From: MKUN01 sp964481425
GTDB lineage: Bacteria; Bacteroidota; Bacteroidia; Chitinophagales; Chitinophagaceae
Length of the DNA stretch: 64,000 nucleotides
Direction of reading: 5' to 3'
Assembly (NCBI GenBank): GCA_964481425.1
Contig: CAYZTM010000017.1
Location: forward strand, 1 to 64,000
The translations under genes were made by a program, and so were the position numbers. Positions 23,788-33,836 of the stretch are shown in pieces. The notes under the pieces are model-generated. The model was not told the DNA's origin. It was given only the letters and a program-made list of their open reading frames with translations, and made no database searches. Every line of letters starts with the position of its first letter. Position 1 is the stretch's first letter.

Positions 23788-26211
23788 TTAACGTTTTTTC
23801 CTGTTACTAAAGAACTTGTAACCGGCACTTATCCGCACATATGGCTGGGTATAGGTGCCTCGCACATCCTTGTTGGGCACATAACCCATCTTCGAAAGTC
23901 CCTGCTGTACCGACACGTCTATCATCAACTTATCGTGTATCGTATAGCTGGCCCCTAACATATAGCCGGTCCGCAATTTCATAGTGCTCGCATTTTCATA
24001 ATCAGCATTGCTATATTGTATATAAGCAATACCCGGATAATGGAATACACTGTTTGCTTCGGGGATATCTGGCGGGGTTGTATTGGCATTGAAACTATCG
24101 CGATAAATATAATTACCTGTCTGCGAATAGGTTTGTACATCCTTATTGATCTTAACAACGGTATTCGTATAATTCACAAGGAAACCTCCGTATACCGACA
24201 GGTTTTTGCTGGCTTTATACTTCAACAGCAAAGGCAATTCGATTTCAGCATACGATTTCGTTTCTATGTGGTGGCCTACTGATATCGAATCATGTGTTTC
24301 CTCATAAGAATAGTTACGCACCCTAAGTGAATCCATGGTATAAATTGTATCAGAGATCAACTTATAATGAGGATCATCAGTAACCGTATAATAAGTACCG
24401 GCACTACCCAGGTTACTGGTATGCGAGTTGCGTGCTATTTTGATCGCCGGCTGCAGGGCTATCCCAAACCTGCCAATGTTATACTGTATGTACGGTGCGA
24501 TCACATATTTGTTAGCCGCAAAATGGTTGAACCCTATTTCATAACCCAGCTTGATGCCTTCCTCCACCTCTGTCAGGCGTACCTTCTTCTTTTCAGTCTG
24601 CTTATTCTGTTCGGTCAGGCTATTCAGGAAGTCCATCGATGACTGTGGCTTCGCCGCAGCATTTTTATAGCTAGTATTTTTTGCACTTGCTACCTGTCCG
24701 GTTGTTGCTGCAGGGCTCACCTGGGTATTAGCATTCATAGGGTTGGTGGCAGTTGCAGCCTGCTGCGCGGTATTGCTTTGGCCATTATTATTCGCCGTAG
24801 CAGCACCTGCGGCCAGGCTTCCGGCATTATTGTTATTACCTGTGGTATTGTTTGGTTGCTTAGCTGCTATTTGTTCATGCCCCTCTCCATTTCCGGTGGG
24901 TTTAGCTGCAACTTCATTTTTGTTTATACTGTTACCTGCAGCAATCTCACCCTTTGTCAATGCCTTTGGAACATTATCACTACCCTCATTGGCCGCAGTT
25001 TCGTTTTTCTCGGTCTTACTTGCAGTATTGTTAATGGCGGCATGGCCAAGTTCATTCTTTTCTGCTGCTATGCTATGTTCGTTGATATTTTCCGCTCCTG
25101 CTTTATTGGCTATGGCAATATTGCTTTTCTTAAGCGTATTCGTATACTTATTTGCCATGGTAGGCATACCATTATTTCTGACAGTTGTATTTGCTTTTGC
25201 TCCGGCTGAAATCGCAGTTATAGCTTCTTTGTTATCCTTCCCTGCCTTCTTCACAGCCTTCTGGTTAAACTTACCTGCTACCAAAATTTGGCTGTGGCGA
25301 TTTGTCATTTCATTCCCCGTTCCTTCATCCTTGCTTTGCTCGCTTACCTTAATATGGGTATTATTACGATTATGCATTTCGGCAACTTTTGGCGCCTTGG
25401 CAGCATATGCTCTTATATTACCCTGCTTCATACTGCTATGCAGTGGCTGATTTGCTGTCTCGCCCTTACTTGCTGCATATATTTTATCTGCCTTATTTTT
25501 TGTTCTAGCTGCATAGTGCTTCGTATTATTGCCTGTTACAGTATTACCCTGCATATGCGCCGTTGGCTTGCCTTGCCCGGCTGCACTCACCCCATTATCC
25601 TGTTGGGTATTATTGGCCGCTATAGTATTACCTGGTTGTAGGGCGTTACTGTTACTCACCTTATGGTCCGTAGAGCTAGCTCCTGCCTCACCTTGCCCTA
25701 CTGTCGTTCCGTTCCCATTCCCTGCCTGTACAGTATTTGTTGTAGCTACGGTATTTTGTTGCATTGCAGATGCCTGTTTTGCAATGCTCACATCATTACC
25801 GTTTGCAGTATTACCTGTAGTAGTGATTTCTGTTCCGTTCGCAGCAGCGTTACCATTATTCTGGTCGTCTTGCGCTTTGTTCGTGTTATTTTCATGGCTT
25901 GCGGCTACAGCATTGCCGACTGCCATATCATTATCCTGTTCCTGCATATTCCCTGCCATTGCCTGGGCAGCGGGCTGCTTCACATCTCCCGGGTTCGCAA
26001 ATTTCCTGTACCCGAGGAATACCAGTACGGCCACGGCGCACAATACCACGCCATACCGTAACCACTTGTAGTACGATACTACACTACCCGGAGTAGCTGT
26101 GCTGTCCAGCTTTTGCTCCATGGCTTTCCATGCAAACGAAGGTGGGGCCTCTGTATGGCCCTCCATCCGCTCACGGAAAAAGTCATCAATATGTTTTTTC
26201 TGTTCAGGCAT
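23788..26211 (-). CDS. Anti-sigma-like membrane domain fused to outer-membrane beta-barrel
   Basis: 807 residues from ATG 26211, overlapping the sigma stop by 1 nt (TGATG); an upstream in-frame start enters the sigma gene and is unlikely. Residues ~1-45 are cytoplasmic (IDDFFRERMEGHTEAPPSFAWKAMEQ divided by PPSF), then one inner-membrane helix (YGVVLCAVAVLVFLGY). About 440 residues of N, A, G, T and K-rich low complexity follow, then a C-terminal ~200-residue PorT-like barrel (EEGIKLGYEIGFNHF to VRISAGYKFF). The linker could cross the periplasm, linking barrel state to the sigma factor (inferred). Its partner is the sigma gene upstream. Confidence 0.85.
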   Translation of the reverse strand: MPEQKKHIDDFFRERMEGHTEAPPSFAWKAMEQKLDSTATPGSVVSYYKWLRYGVVLCAVAVLVFLGYRKFANPGDVKQPAAQAMAGNMQEQDNDMAVGNAVAASHENNTNKAQDDQNNGNAAANGTEITTTGNTANGNDVSIAKQASAMQQNTVATTNTVQAGNGNGTTVGQGEAGASSTDHKVSNSNALQPGNTIAANNTQQDNGVSAAGQGKPTAHMQGNTVTGNNTKHYAARTKNKADKIYAASKGETANQPLHSSMKQGNIRAYAAKAPKVAEMHNRNNTHIKVSEQSKDEGTGNEMTNRHSQILVAGKFNQKAVKKAGKDNKEAITAISAGAKANTTVRNNGMPTMANKYTNTLKKSNIAIANKAGAENINEHSIAAEKNELGHAAINNTASKTEKNETAANEGSDNVPKALTKGEIAAGNSINKNEVAAKPTGNGEGHEQIAAKQPNNTTGNNNNAGSLAAGAATANNNGQSNTAQQAATATNPMNANTQVSPAATTGQVASAKNTSYKNAAAKPQSSMDFLNSLTEQNKQTEKKKVRLTEVEEGIKLGYEIGFNHFAANKYVIAPYIQYNIGRFGIALQPAIKIARNSHTSNLGSAGTYYTVTDDPHYKLISDTIYTMDSLRVRNYSYEETHDSISVGHHIETKSYAEIELPLLLKYKASKNLSVYGGFLVNYTNTVVKINKDVQTYSQTGNYIYRDSFNANTTPPDIPEANSVFHYPGIAYIQYSNADYENASTMKLRTGYMLGASYTIHDKLMIDVSVQQGLSKMGYVPNKDVRGTYTQPYVRISAGYKFFSNRKKR

Positions 26212-26825
26212 CACTTTATCATGTTTATTTTTTCTTTCAGGCTTTTCCTGGCCATATTCAGGTACCACCTGCTGTTATTTTCAGTTATGTTCAATAAGTT
26301 TCCTATCTCTTTATGCGGCAGGCTTTCAAATACATGCAGGTTGAAAACCGCTTTCTGCATCTCGGGCAAGCCATGTATCAACCCCAGCAATTCCTTGTAC
26401 GCTATTCCCTGCACTGCATTACTGTCTATATACGCGTTATGTTCCTGCAGCTCGCCGCTTACCGTCTGTTTGTCTTTTACGTACTTTCTTATATGGTCCG
26501 TTATCGTATTGATAGCGATACGTCTCATCCAGCCCTCTATCGCTCCCTCGAACGAGTATTGCTCCAGCTTGGTGAATACCTTCAGGAATACATCATTAAG
26601 TATCTCACATGCCGACTGTTCATTGTATTCATATCGTTTTATTATCACATATATAAACGGTGAATACCTGTCATATAACTTCTTTTGCGCCAAACGGTTT
26701 TGGGCAATACAATCCCGTACAAGGCTGCTAAGCTCAGTAGCGTCCCCTGTTCCCCGGTTGGTATTGCCTGCAATTTTATACTGCTCTGTCACGCGTGCGC
26801 TCGTAAAATTTATGTCATATAACAT
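26211..26825 (-). CDS. ECF-family RNA polymerase sigma factor
   Basis: 204 residues. Region 2 is LYDRYSPFIYVIIKRYEYNEQ with AEDVL-like EILNDVFLKV; WMRRIAINTITDHIRK is region 2.4/linker; region 4 is LPEMQKAVFNLHVFESLPHKEIGNLL. This matches Bacteroidetes ECF sigma factors. The downstream gene overlaps its stop and encodes the likely anti-sigma/outer-membrane fusion, so expression is coupled. The target genes are unknown. Confidence 0.93.
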   Translation of the reverse strand: MLYDINFTSARVTEQYKIAGNTNRGTGDATELSSLVRDCIAQNRLAQKKLYDRYSPFIYVIIKRYEYNEQSACEILNDVFLKVFTKLEQYSFEGAIEGWMRRIAINTITDHIRKYVKDKQTVSGELQEHNAYIDSNAVQGIAYKELLGLIHGLPEMQKAVFNLHVFESLPHKEIGNLLNITENNSRWYLNMARKSLKEKINMIK

Positions 26826-26936
26826 GGGGTCTATCCTACTCGTAAGACGAAGTCGGAGCTTCCTATGTTAGACAACATAATAAATATTTTAATGCTCCAT
26901 GTAAAGGTACCTCAAAACCGAAATGAATTAGCTTTT

Positions 26937-26944
26937 TATATTTG
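26937..26944 (+). promoter_or_regulatory. Promoter -7 box of the GT-C-like membrane gene
   Basis: TATATTTG matches TAnnTTTG exactly, 38 bp upstream of the ATG at 26983, in AT-rich sequence of the divergent spacer between the sigma gene and this gene. Confidence 0.5.
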
Positions 26945-26982
26945 TTGCAAACATCTTTTCTCACAAAATCCGCTTATAGCTG

Positions 26983-28674
26983 ATGGCCTATCGTTTGAAG
27001 CTGAATAATCTTACTGTTTTCATCGCTTTGTGGCTTATTCTCTTTGCCCTGTACCTCCCGGCGGCAAGGGCTGGCTTCGTAATGGATTTCACGGGTTGGC
27101 TTTACAATATCACACATGACAGCTTCTACGATTATATCACTATGAAGCATTGGCACATGAAAAGCCTCTACCAATTTTGGATGCTAACAGTTTATGTTTT
27201 TTATAAAGTGTTTGGCGCCAACCCCTGGGCCTGGCATATACTATTTATTACCATGCAGGCTCTTGTAGGCCTTTTGCTCTTCGTTTTCTCAGAAGGATTG
27301 TTCCGGGATACAGGGCTGAAAAATCCACAGATCATTGCAGGAGGCGGTGTATTACTTTTTTCTATCTGCCCGCATATTTCAGAGGTGGTAGTTTGGGAGC
27401 CTACATTTCATTACCAGCAAGCAACATCTTTATTGCTGCTTATACTGATAATGGTACAGGCATATCTACGGCGCCAAAAAAGCAAATACATCCTTTGCGC
27501 TATCCTTTTGTATACACTATCCCTCTTTTCCCTTGAGTATTTTTATCTCACACCGCTATTTGTATTAGCTCTTGGCATATTTTACCGGCTGGCCCTGAAT
27601 CATGACAAAAAAAAGATACGCCACCTCTTTACTTATACTGTTATTCCTTTCATCGTACTTTGCATTGCCCGCAACTTTCTTTTCAGGCTGGTTTACCACA
27701 ATTGGGTATCTCGTCTCGGCGATTCTGCTATTTCTACAGCAATCGCCCGGCCTGATCTCAACACTTTGATACTAAAATTTCTGGCCAAACCTCTTGAATT
27801 TATCTTTCATATTGTCCTTCTTGGCCGATACTATCCAGAAACTATTAGGCGCAATGTGTACGCTGCATGTGAATCATTGACAGGGATTATCACCTTTTAC
27901 GTACTGGTGTGCATAATTGGCCTCCGGTTTATTCTCCGCTTCAAAAAATTTGAAAAACGCACGCAGCTTGCTATCATTCTTTTTGCCTTTGCCGCCCTTG
28001 CTGTCACTATTGTGATACCCATGCATTTCCCGCAAATACAATTGATAGCCTATGACAGGTATACCTACCTGATAACAGCATTCACCTACATGCTCATTGC
28101 ACTATCCCTAAGTTATATACCCCGTAGACAAGTTGGTCTAATTATTTTTGCTGTAATAGCCTTGATCAATATCCGTTACACGATCAAGATCAACAGGTAT
28201 TGGAAGCAATGCGCCCATGTCGACAATGAATTATTGGATACATTTCCAGGCAGTAGCAATAAAATAACAATACTACTCGACCAACCTGAAAACATGCATG
28301 GTGCCCCTATGGTACAAGCCACGCACCAAGGTGAGTTCAAGCTAATGTATAACCTCCTCAAAACTGATAGCCTGACAGGAATCATAATGGATGCTGTATC
28401 CTTTAACATGGAAACACCTGAAGACGGAGCACATATCATGGTCATTAACGACAGCATGCTTCATGTTACTGCAAACCAATGGGGCACATGGTGGTGGTTC
28501 GATGGCCTTAACGCAACTGACCGCGAAAACGAATACTTTAAGATCCATATTATGGACGGCCACTGGTATGAGCTTACACTAAGAAAACCCCCAAGCCAAT
28601 ACAGGTTATTGTACCAGACTGGCGGCACATGGAAACAGGTGGACTGGAGTAAGTTGGGGCAGGACCAATACTAA
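26983..28674 (+). CDS. Polytopic membrane protein, GT-C glycosyltransferase-like
   Basis: 563 residues with about ten to eleven membrane helices in the first ~410 residues (for example FIALWLILFALYLPAARAG, ILFITMQALVGLLLFVFS, LLLLILIMVQAYL) and a soluble C-terminal ~150-residue domain. The first periplasmic loop carries acidic residues (FVMDFTGW, THDSFYDY), as in GT-C enzymes that use lipid-linked sugars. The exact substrate is not visible. It stands alone and converges with the oxidoreductase gene, overlapping it by 4 bp. Composition is somewhat AT-rich relative to its neighbours. Confidence 0.75.
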   Translation: MAYRLKLNNLTVFIALWLILFALYLPAARAGFVMDFTGWLYNITHDSFYDYITMKHWHMKSLYQFWMLTVYVFYKVFGANPWAWHILFITMQALVGLLLFVFSEGLFRDTGLKNPQIIAGGGVLLFSICPHISEVVVWEPTFHYQQATSLLLLILIMVQAYLRRQKSKYILCAILLYTLSLFSLEYFYLTPLFVLALGIFYRLALNHDKKKIRHLFTYTVIPFIVLCIARNFLFRLVYHNWVSRLGDSAISTAIARPDLNTLILKFLAKPLEFIFHIVLLGRYYPETIRRNVYAACESLTGIITFYVLVCIIGLRFILRFKKFEKRTQLAIILFAFAALAVTIVIPMHFPQIQLIAYDRYTYLITAFTYMLIALSLSYIPRRQVGLIIFAVIALINIRYTIKINRYWKQCAHVDNELLDTFPGSSNKITILLDQPENMHGAPMVQATHQGEFKLMYNLLKTDSLTGIIMDAVSFNMETPEDGAHIMVINDSMLHVTANQWGTWWWFDGLNATDRENEYFKIHIMDGHWYELTLRKPPSQYRLLYQTGGTWKQVDWSKLGQDQY

Positions 28675-29726
28675 AGCTCCAGGCTCACATCACTCCATAC
28701 CGGATACCCCACACAGGTCAGCACCAGGCCCTTCTCTATATCCTTATCGGTCAGCACTTCATTTACAGACATCCATACCTTACCGCTCCTGCATCTTGCA
28801 GCGCAGCTACCACAGCGTCCCACTTCGCAACTATAGGGTATCTGTATGCCCTTCTTCCGTGCAGCCTGCAATATGGTCTCGGGATATTGGCAATCCAGTT
28901 CAAACACGTCCGCGCCTATGCGTAGCCGTACCTCATGCATATCCTTATCAGGCGGCTCAGCCTTCCGTACCGGCACGTGCACCTCAAAATTTTCCTTCTT
29001 TATCTGCGTCGTGCTTATCCCATGTTCTTCAAGGGCCCATATCACCATCCGCATATAGTCAAATGGCCCGCAGGTATAAAACAACATTTTACCCTTTTCA
29101 GCCTGGCCATACTCGTCCACCAGTTGCGGTAGCAATGCTTTATTAAGCCTTGCCCTCGACAAACTGAACGAATTGCTGTACAAAAATTCTATCTGTAGTC
29201 TGCCGGTATGTTCTTTCTGAAGGGCAATAAGTTTATCATGATACACAACATCTTCCTTCCTTCTGTTGCTATAGATCAGTACCACCCTTTGTTTGTGCTT
29301 ATAAAGCAGTGTTTTCAGGATGGAATACACCGGTACTATCCCGATACCTGCCGCAATCAGGAACACTTGTTCATATTCAGCCGTATCTTCCGGCAGCACA
29401 AAAAGCCCGGCAGCACCCGTAATGTACAGCACATCTCCTGCTTTGGCATCATCTATGAGGTAACGCGTAAATATCCCATTGTCCACGCGCTTCACTGTTA
29501 TGGATAATGGCTCATTCATATCCGGGCTACCCGATATCGAGAACGACCTCCGCTCTTCTTTATGGTGATGCTGAAATGCGAATGTGAGGAATTGGCCCGC
29601 CTTATAGCTTATGGGCTTCCCATCACCGGGCGTTAATACAAAGGTCTTCACACCGGGCGCTTCATCAACAATAGCACTTATCCTTAGGGCCCTGTATATA
29701 TTTTTTGCTGGCTGTATTAGCTGCAT
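28671..29726 (-). CDS. FAD/NAD(P)H and [2Fe-2S] oxidoreductase (PaaE/Hmp-like)
   Basis: 351 residues. An FNR-like module comes first (FAD motif RRSFSISG, NAD(P)-binding GIGIVPVYSILK, CGPFDYMRMV), then a C-terminal plant-type ferredoxin domain with cluster cysteines in SCEVGRCGSCAARC and LTCVGYP. This order matches PaaE-type reductases, which supply electrons to an oxygenase. No oxygenase subunit is adjacent, so its partner is unknown. It lies 34 bp downstream of the orphan parA gene in the same direction. Confidence 0.92.
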   Translation of the reverse strand: MQLIQPAKNIYRALRISAIVDEAPGVKTFVLTPGDGKPISYKAGQFLTFAFQHHHKEERRSFSISGSPDMNEPLSITVKRVDNGIFTRYLIDDAKAGDVLYITGAAGLFVLPEDTAEYEQVFLIAAGIGIVPVYSILKTLLYKHKQRVVLIYSNRRKEDVVYHDKLIALQKEHTGRLQIEFLYSNSFSLSRARLNKALLPQLVDEYGQAEKGKMLFYTCGPFDYMRMVIWALEEHGISTTQIKKENFEVHVPVRKAEPPDKDMHEVRLRIGADVFELDCQYPETILQAARKKGIQIPYSCEVGRCGSCAARCRSGKVWMSVNEVLTDKDIEKGLVLTCVGYPVWSDVSLEL

Positions 29727-29760
29727 GTAACGGAGATTATTGCTGCAAAGCAGCGTAGTA

Positions 29761-30501
29761 TTACTCGAGCACCCCTTCCTTTATCTCATTCCAAAGGGCC
29801 CTGTAACAGGTTGCAGCATAGCCCGTAGGAGCAAATTTTTCCACAGGGGCCTGGTAAATTCCCATCTTCTCAATGTCCGACAGGTTGGGGATATAATACT
29901 CAAAGAATCGCTTGTCTTTATACAATTGCCGCATCACTTCATTGTGCATGTTCTTCCTTACGTCCACCATGGTAAAGAAGCACATGAGCTTATCCAGTTC
30001 TGCTTTGTCCTGGAAATAGGTCTTCACCAGTTCATAGGTACGCACCGATAAGGTGGTAGGTATTACCGGCATCAGCACGGCATCCGATGCAAAGAATATA
30101 TTGTCTGCCAGCAACGAGAACCCCGGGGGGCAATCTATGAAAACAAAATCGTAAGGTATCTCCAGTCGGCGCAGCACATTCCTGATTTGCTTTTTCGATG
30201 CGTTCTGCCCATCCAGTATCAGTTCCATCTTACGTACCGAATGGTCGGCAGGTATAATATCAAGCCCTTCATATTCAGTAATGCATATTGCTTCCTGTAA
30301 GGGATGGGCATGCTCTATTATTTTTTTGATGCTTACCTTATCCCTCGGTTCTGCCTTATAATAATAACTCGCAGCGCCTTGAGGGTCAAGGTCCCATATC
30401 AGCGTCCTGAAACCGTCTTTTGCAGCCATGTAGGCAAAGTTGACGCAGGAGGCCGTTTTGCCCACCCCACCTTTCAGGTTATACAACGATGCTATGAACA
30501 T
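29761..30501 (-). CDS. ParA family ATPase
   Basis: 246 residues. The deviant Walker A is NLKGGVGKTASCVNFA (KGGVGKT, with the signature Lys), the A' region WDLDPQGAASYY, and Walker B VFIDCPPGFSLL. ParA proteins segregate DNA or position cell machinery with a ParB or cargo adaptor. No parB or parS-like repeat is adjacent, so it may be a chromosomal orphan that positions something else. It is followed by the oxidoreductase gene. Confidence 0.9.
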   Translation of the reverse strand: MFIASLYNLKGGVGKTASCVNFAYMAAKDGFRTLIWDLDPQGAASYYYKAEPRDKVSIKKIIEHAHPLQEAICITEYEGLDIIPADHSVRKMELILDGQNASKKQIRNVLRRLEIPYDFVFIDCPPGFSLLADNIFFASDAVLMPVIPTTLSVRTYELVKTYFQDKAELDKLMCFFTMVDVRKNMHNEVMRQLYKDKRFFEYYIPNLSDIEKMGIYQAPVEKFAPTGYAATCYRALWNEIKEGVLE

Positions 30502-30601
30502 ATCCTTGGCGCTATTATTTGATACAGTACAATAAAACTAATGATTTAGCGCCTCTTTTGCAATGTTAATTATCACGCCGGTCCTTCACTGGTACCATTC
30601 G

Positions 30602-32680
30602 TCACTCTTTATCATCCTTCTCCGCTGCACCTTTACCACCAACGTTGAATATACGGTAGGCCATATCCACACCTGCTGCTTCTGCCCTTCTTGTATCATA
30701 AGAGCAGGTCTGCCTGGGCACTATATAGTCACCGTTTTTGTCCAGCACATAGTATTCTATCCGCCTTTTCTCGCCCTGTCCCCTGAATATCAGGTACGCC
30801 GATAAGGCCGGCACACTACTATTACTCACCCAATTCACATTACAGTCTTTCAGCCTGTCCACCACCTTTTTGTCCACCTCGCCACTCACATTCAGTTGCA
30901 TATTGGGCTCAAGCCCCGTGTAGGGTACAAGCTGGGGGTATATCGTACACAGCCTGTACATCCAGTCGTTATAGGCAGCATCATCTTTGCGCTCCCTGGC
31001 ACACCCAGCCTCTGCCTCGTACACCCTTGCAAGGAACAGCCGCTCGTATTGCTGGTCTATATCCGGGTCCTGCAATATGCCGTCCAGTTCTTTTCTGGCC
31101 TCTTTGTAATGGCCCTGTTTCATCTCCAGCTTGGCAATGAATAGCTTGAAGTATTTACGTATGTACTTCCTGTTGTCGGTCTGTGCTTCTTTCCTGAATT
31201 TATCCAGAAAGAACTGGGTACTGAAGTCCTTTATCAGGTACCATATCTCATCCCAGCTCACTGTGCTCTCTGTCGAGAACAGCTTATAGATCACACGGTC
31301 ACGCTCGGGGTTCTGGGCAAACTGGTTGATGATGAGGAACTGCTGCATATACTTTTGCCCCAGCAACTTCGACATATTGCCCAATACTACCGGGTTATAC
31401 CACCAGTTCCGGTTCTCAAATTCCTGCATCTGCCAGCTCGCCTGCAGGTTCATCAGTTTATCCAGTTGCACACTGAAGTCATAAATGCTTTGTCCCAGGG
31501 TAGTACCAATGTGCACCTCCTTGAACTCCGCAGCCTTGTTGATGTATCGTTCCGCTTCTTTTATCTGCCCGTCATAGTGCATACAGCGGGCCAGCGCTAT
31601 ATTGTACCAGCCAAAGCCCGGCGTCGATCCCGCAGCCATTATCATGCCCTTCATCAGTTCTATACCGCTCTTGGGCTGTCCTTTGTATATATCCAGTATC
31701 GAGGTATAATAGGCCCACTCCTGCAGCCGTTTGTCCCCGTTATCCTGTGCCGACGCTATTTTGTACTCCTTCTCCGCCTCCCTGAAATCCCCGCATATCG
31801 AACGGAAGGTAGCATAGTTGTTATGCGGGAACAAGGGCGTATTACGCATCAGGTCAAAGTAATGCATCGCCGAGTCTATATTGAACGAGTAACTGTACAA
31901 GATGCACTTGTAATGATATACCGACAACCTGTCTGCCTTTTCATAACCCGGCTGAAAGATATGTTGGTTCAGTACCGCATCTCTGTTTATCTTCCTCATT
32001 TGCGAGTCAAGATAGCGGTTGGCAAGGCGTTCATTTTCGGCTATTGAGTTCTTAAGGAATTTATACTTGTCACTGGTATAAAAACGGTTACGGTGCACCG
32101 TCCAGCCGAGAAAGTTGTAGGCATCCATGTAATATTCCCGCTGGAAGTTCCATTTCAGTACCCTGCGCAGCAGGGCATACACCTTATCCGGCTGCTCCAT
32201 ATTGCTATAACACTGCACCAGGTACTGCGCTATCATCGTATAGTCTATCTGGAATTTATACGCGGGGTAGTAAGTAAGCAGGTCCGATGTCCTCGTGCCC
32301 AATTGTTTCTTATAATCCCTTTCTATCAGGTCCAGCGCATGCTCCAGTGGTGCGGTAGCATTCTTGTAACCAAGGTAGTCTGCCGCATGGTTGTATTTAT
32401 AGGCCCCTTCGAAAAACCAGCCTACATAATAGCTGCTGTCTATTCTTTTGAACTCGCGCGACCTCGGCAATGCATCCTCACTGTTGGGCGATACGCCTAT
32501 ACGCTTCGCATCTATCTCATAGCGCTGCGATAGTTTCGCCGCCGGGTGCACCTGCATCTGCAGTACCTGCGGTTGCTGTTGTCCCTGCTGCTGACCTTGC
32601 TGTGCCCGCACACTATACCAAAACAATAGCATCGCTATCGTCAATAATATGGTCGGTCTTTTACTGCTGTAAAAACACAT
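30602..32680 (-). CDS. Periplasmic helical-repeat protein of unknown function
   Basis: 692 residues. A signal peptide (ILLTIAMLLFWYSVRAQ) is followed by a Q-rich stretch and then mainly helical, TPR/SEL-like repeats (ALLRRVLKWNFQREYYMDAY; FGWYNIALARCMHYDGQIKEAERYIN; QGHYKEARKELDGIL). The final ~120 residues look beta-rich. No known domain could be named with certainty. It starts 17 bp after the moxR stop, so the two are probably one operon. A link to MoxR-dependent assembly is inference. Confidence 0.75.
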   Translation of the reverse strand: MCFYSSKRPTILLTIAMLLFWYSVRAQQGQQQGQQQPQVLQMQVHPAAKLSQRYEIDAKRIGVSPNSEDALPRSREFKRIDSSYYVGWFFEGAYKYNHAADYLGYKNATAPLEHALDLIERDYKKQLGTRTSDLLTYYPAYKFQIDYTMIAQYLVQCYSNMEQPDKVYALLRRVLKWNFQREYYMDAYNFLGWTVHRNRFYTSDKYKFLKNSIAENERLANRYLDSQMRKINRDAVLNQHIFQPGYEKADRLSVYHYKCILYSYSFNIDSAMHYFDLMRNTPLFPHNNYATFRSICGDFREAEKEYKIASAQDNGDKRLQEWAYYTSILDIYKGQPKSGIELMKGMIMAAGSTPGFGWYNIALARCMHYDGQIKEAERYINKAAEFKEVHIGTTLGQSIYDFSVQLDKLMNLQASWQMQEFENRNWWYNPVVLGNMSKLLGQKYMQQFLIINQFAQNPERDRVIYKLFSTESTVSWDEIWYLIKDFSTQFFLDKFRKEAQTDNRKYIRKYFKLFIAKLEMKQGHYKEARKELDGILQDPDIDQQYERLFLARVYEAEAGCARERKDDAAYNDWMYRLCTIYPQLVPYTGLEPNMQLNVSGEVDKKVVDRLKDCNVNWVSNSSVPALSAYLIFRGQGEKRRIEYYVLDKNGDYIVPRQTCSYDTRRAEAAGVDMAYRIFNVGGKGAAEKDDKE

Positions 32681-32697
32681 CAGCCCTTTCCTTCTCC

Positions 32698-33711
32698 TTA
32701 TTTATAAAGTTTCAGCCGGGCCAGGCGCTCAGCTTCTTTGTTGATGATACTGTTCAGCGCTTTCTCGCGCCCGTCCTTGTTGCGGTATATCAGGCGGTGG
32801 TCCAGCACGGCATAGGCTATATCTTTTACATCATCCTCTATCACGAAATTACGTCCCCTCACCAGTGCATAGGCCCTCAGGCAACGCAGGAATGCTATCC
32901 CGCTCCTGGTCGATGCCCCCAGCACTATATCCGGGTGCTCGCGGGTGCCACGCACTATATGGCTTACGCCTTGTACTATCTCATCGTGCACGTACACCTG
33001 CTTTGCAGCTTCCTGCAGGCTCAGCAGGTCCTGCATGCTCAGCACCTGCTCCATCTGCACCAGGTTTCGGGCTATTTCAAGGTACTCGCGGTATATATTC
33101 ACCTCGGTCTGTTCATCCACGTAGCCGAATATGATCTTCATGAAAAAACGGTCCAGTTGCGCCGCAGGCAGCGGGTAGGTACCTTCCATCTCTATCGGGT
33201 TCTGCGTGGCGATAGTGAAGAACAAACGCTCCAGTTTCAGCGTCGTATCACCCACCGTTATCTGTTGCTCAGCCATAGCTTCCAGCAGGGCGCTTTGCAC
33301 CTTGGGCGAGGCCCGGTTTATTTCATCTGCAAGCAACACATTGCAGAACAGCGGCCCTTTCTTGAATACGAATTCTTTGTTCCGGTCGTCGAAGATATGG
33401 GTACCGATCAGGTCCATCGGCAACAGGTCGGGGGTGAACTGGATACGCTTAAAGATCACATGTTCCTCGCCCCGCTCACCACTGATGCATTGTGCCAGCG
33501 TACGGGCCAGTACTGTTTTACCGGTACCCGGGTTGTCTTCCATCAGTATATGGCCGCCTGCCAGCAGGCAGGTGATCACCAGCTCTATCTTATCCCGCTT
33601 ACCGCGTATCACGCGCTCCACCTCTTCTATCAGCTGGGGTATCCGGGTCGTCACATCCCTTTCTTCGCTATTTTCAGGTATTTGCTGTTCTTCCGGAAGG
33701 TTTTCCATCAT
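32698..33711 (-). CDS. MoxR family AAA+ ATPase
   Basis: 337 residues. Walker A is MEDNPGTGKTVLA (62-66 core), Walker B LLADEINRASPKVQSALLEAM, sensor 1 TIATQNPIEMEGTYPLPAAQ, then the AAA lid. MoxR proteins act as chaperones with VWA proteins. The adjacent gene is the periplasmic repeat protein, while the VWA protein BatB lies 13 kb away. A second MoxR is at 57560. Confidence 0.93.
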   Translation of the reverse strand: MMENLPEEQQIPENSEERDVTTRIPQLIEEVERVIRGKRDKIELVITCLLAGGHILMEDNPGTGKTVLARTLAQCISGERGEEHVIFKRIQFTPDLLPMDLIGTHIFDDRNKEFVFKKGPLFCNVLLADEINRASPKVQSALLEAMAEQQITVGDTTLKLERLFFTIATQNPIEMEGTYPLPAAQLDRFFMKIIFGYVDEQTEVNIYREYLEIARNLVQMEQVLSMQDLLSLQEAAKQVYVHDEIVQGVSHIVRGTREHPDIVLGASTRSGIAFLRCLRAYALVRGRNFVIEDDVKDIAYAVLDHRLIYRNKDGREKALNSIINKEAERLARLKLYK

Positions 33712-33836
33712 AGGATATAAACTTTGTACAATTTTAATGATTTATCAATTGGCTTAGGGTATGCCCCTGATAATTTTTTGTGAAAAGTCCTTGTCTGCAA
33801 CTACGAAGATCTGCTTATGAAATACAGCACGCATCT

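Noticed and set aside
32470..33720. Long plus-strand frame of 416 codons opposite the MoxR gene
   Set aside because: It runs through the well-supported moxR and the start of its neighbour, has a biased composition and no recognisable domain. It is a shadow frame.
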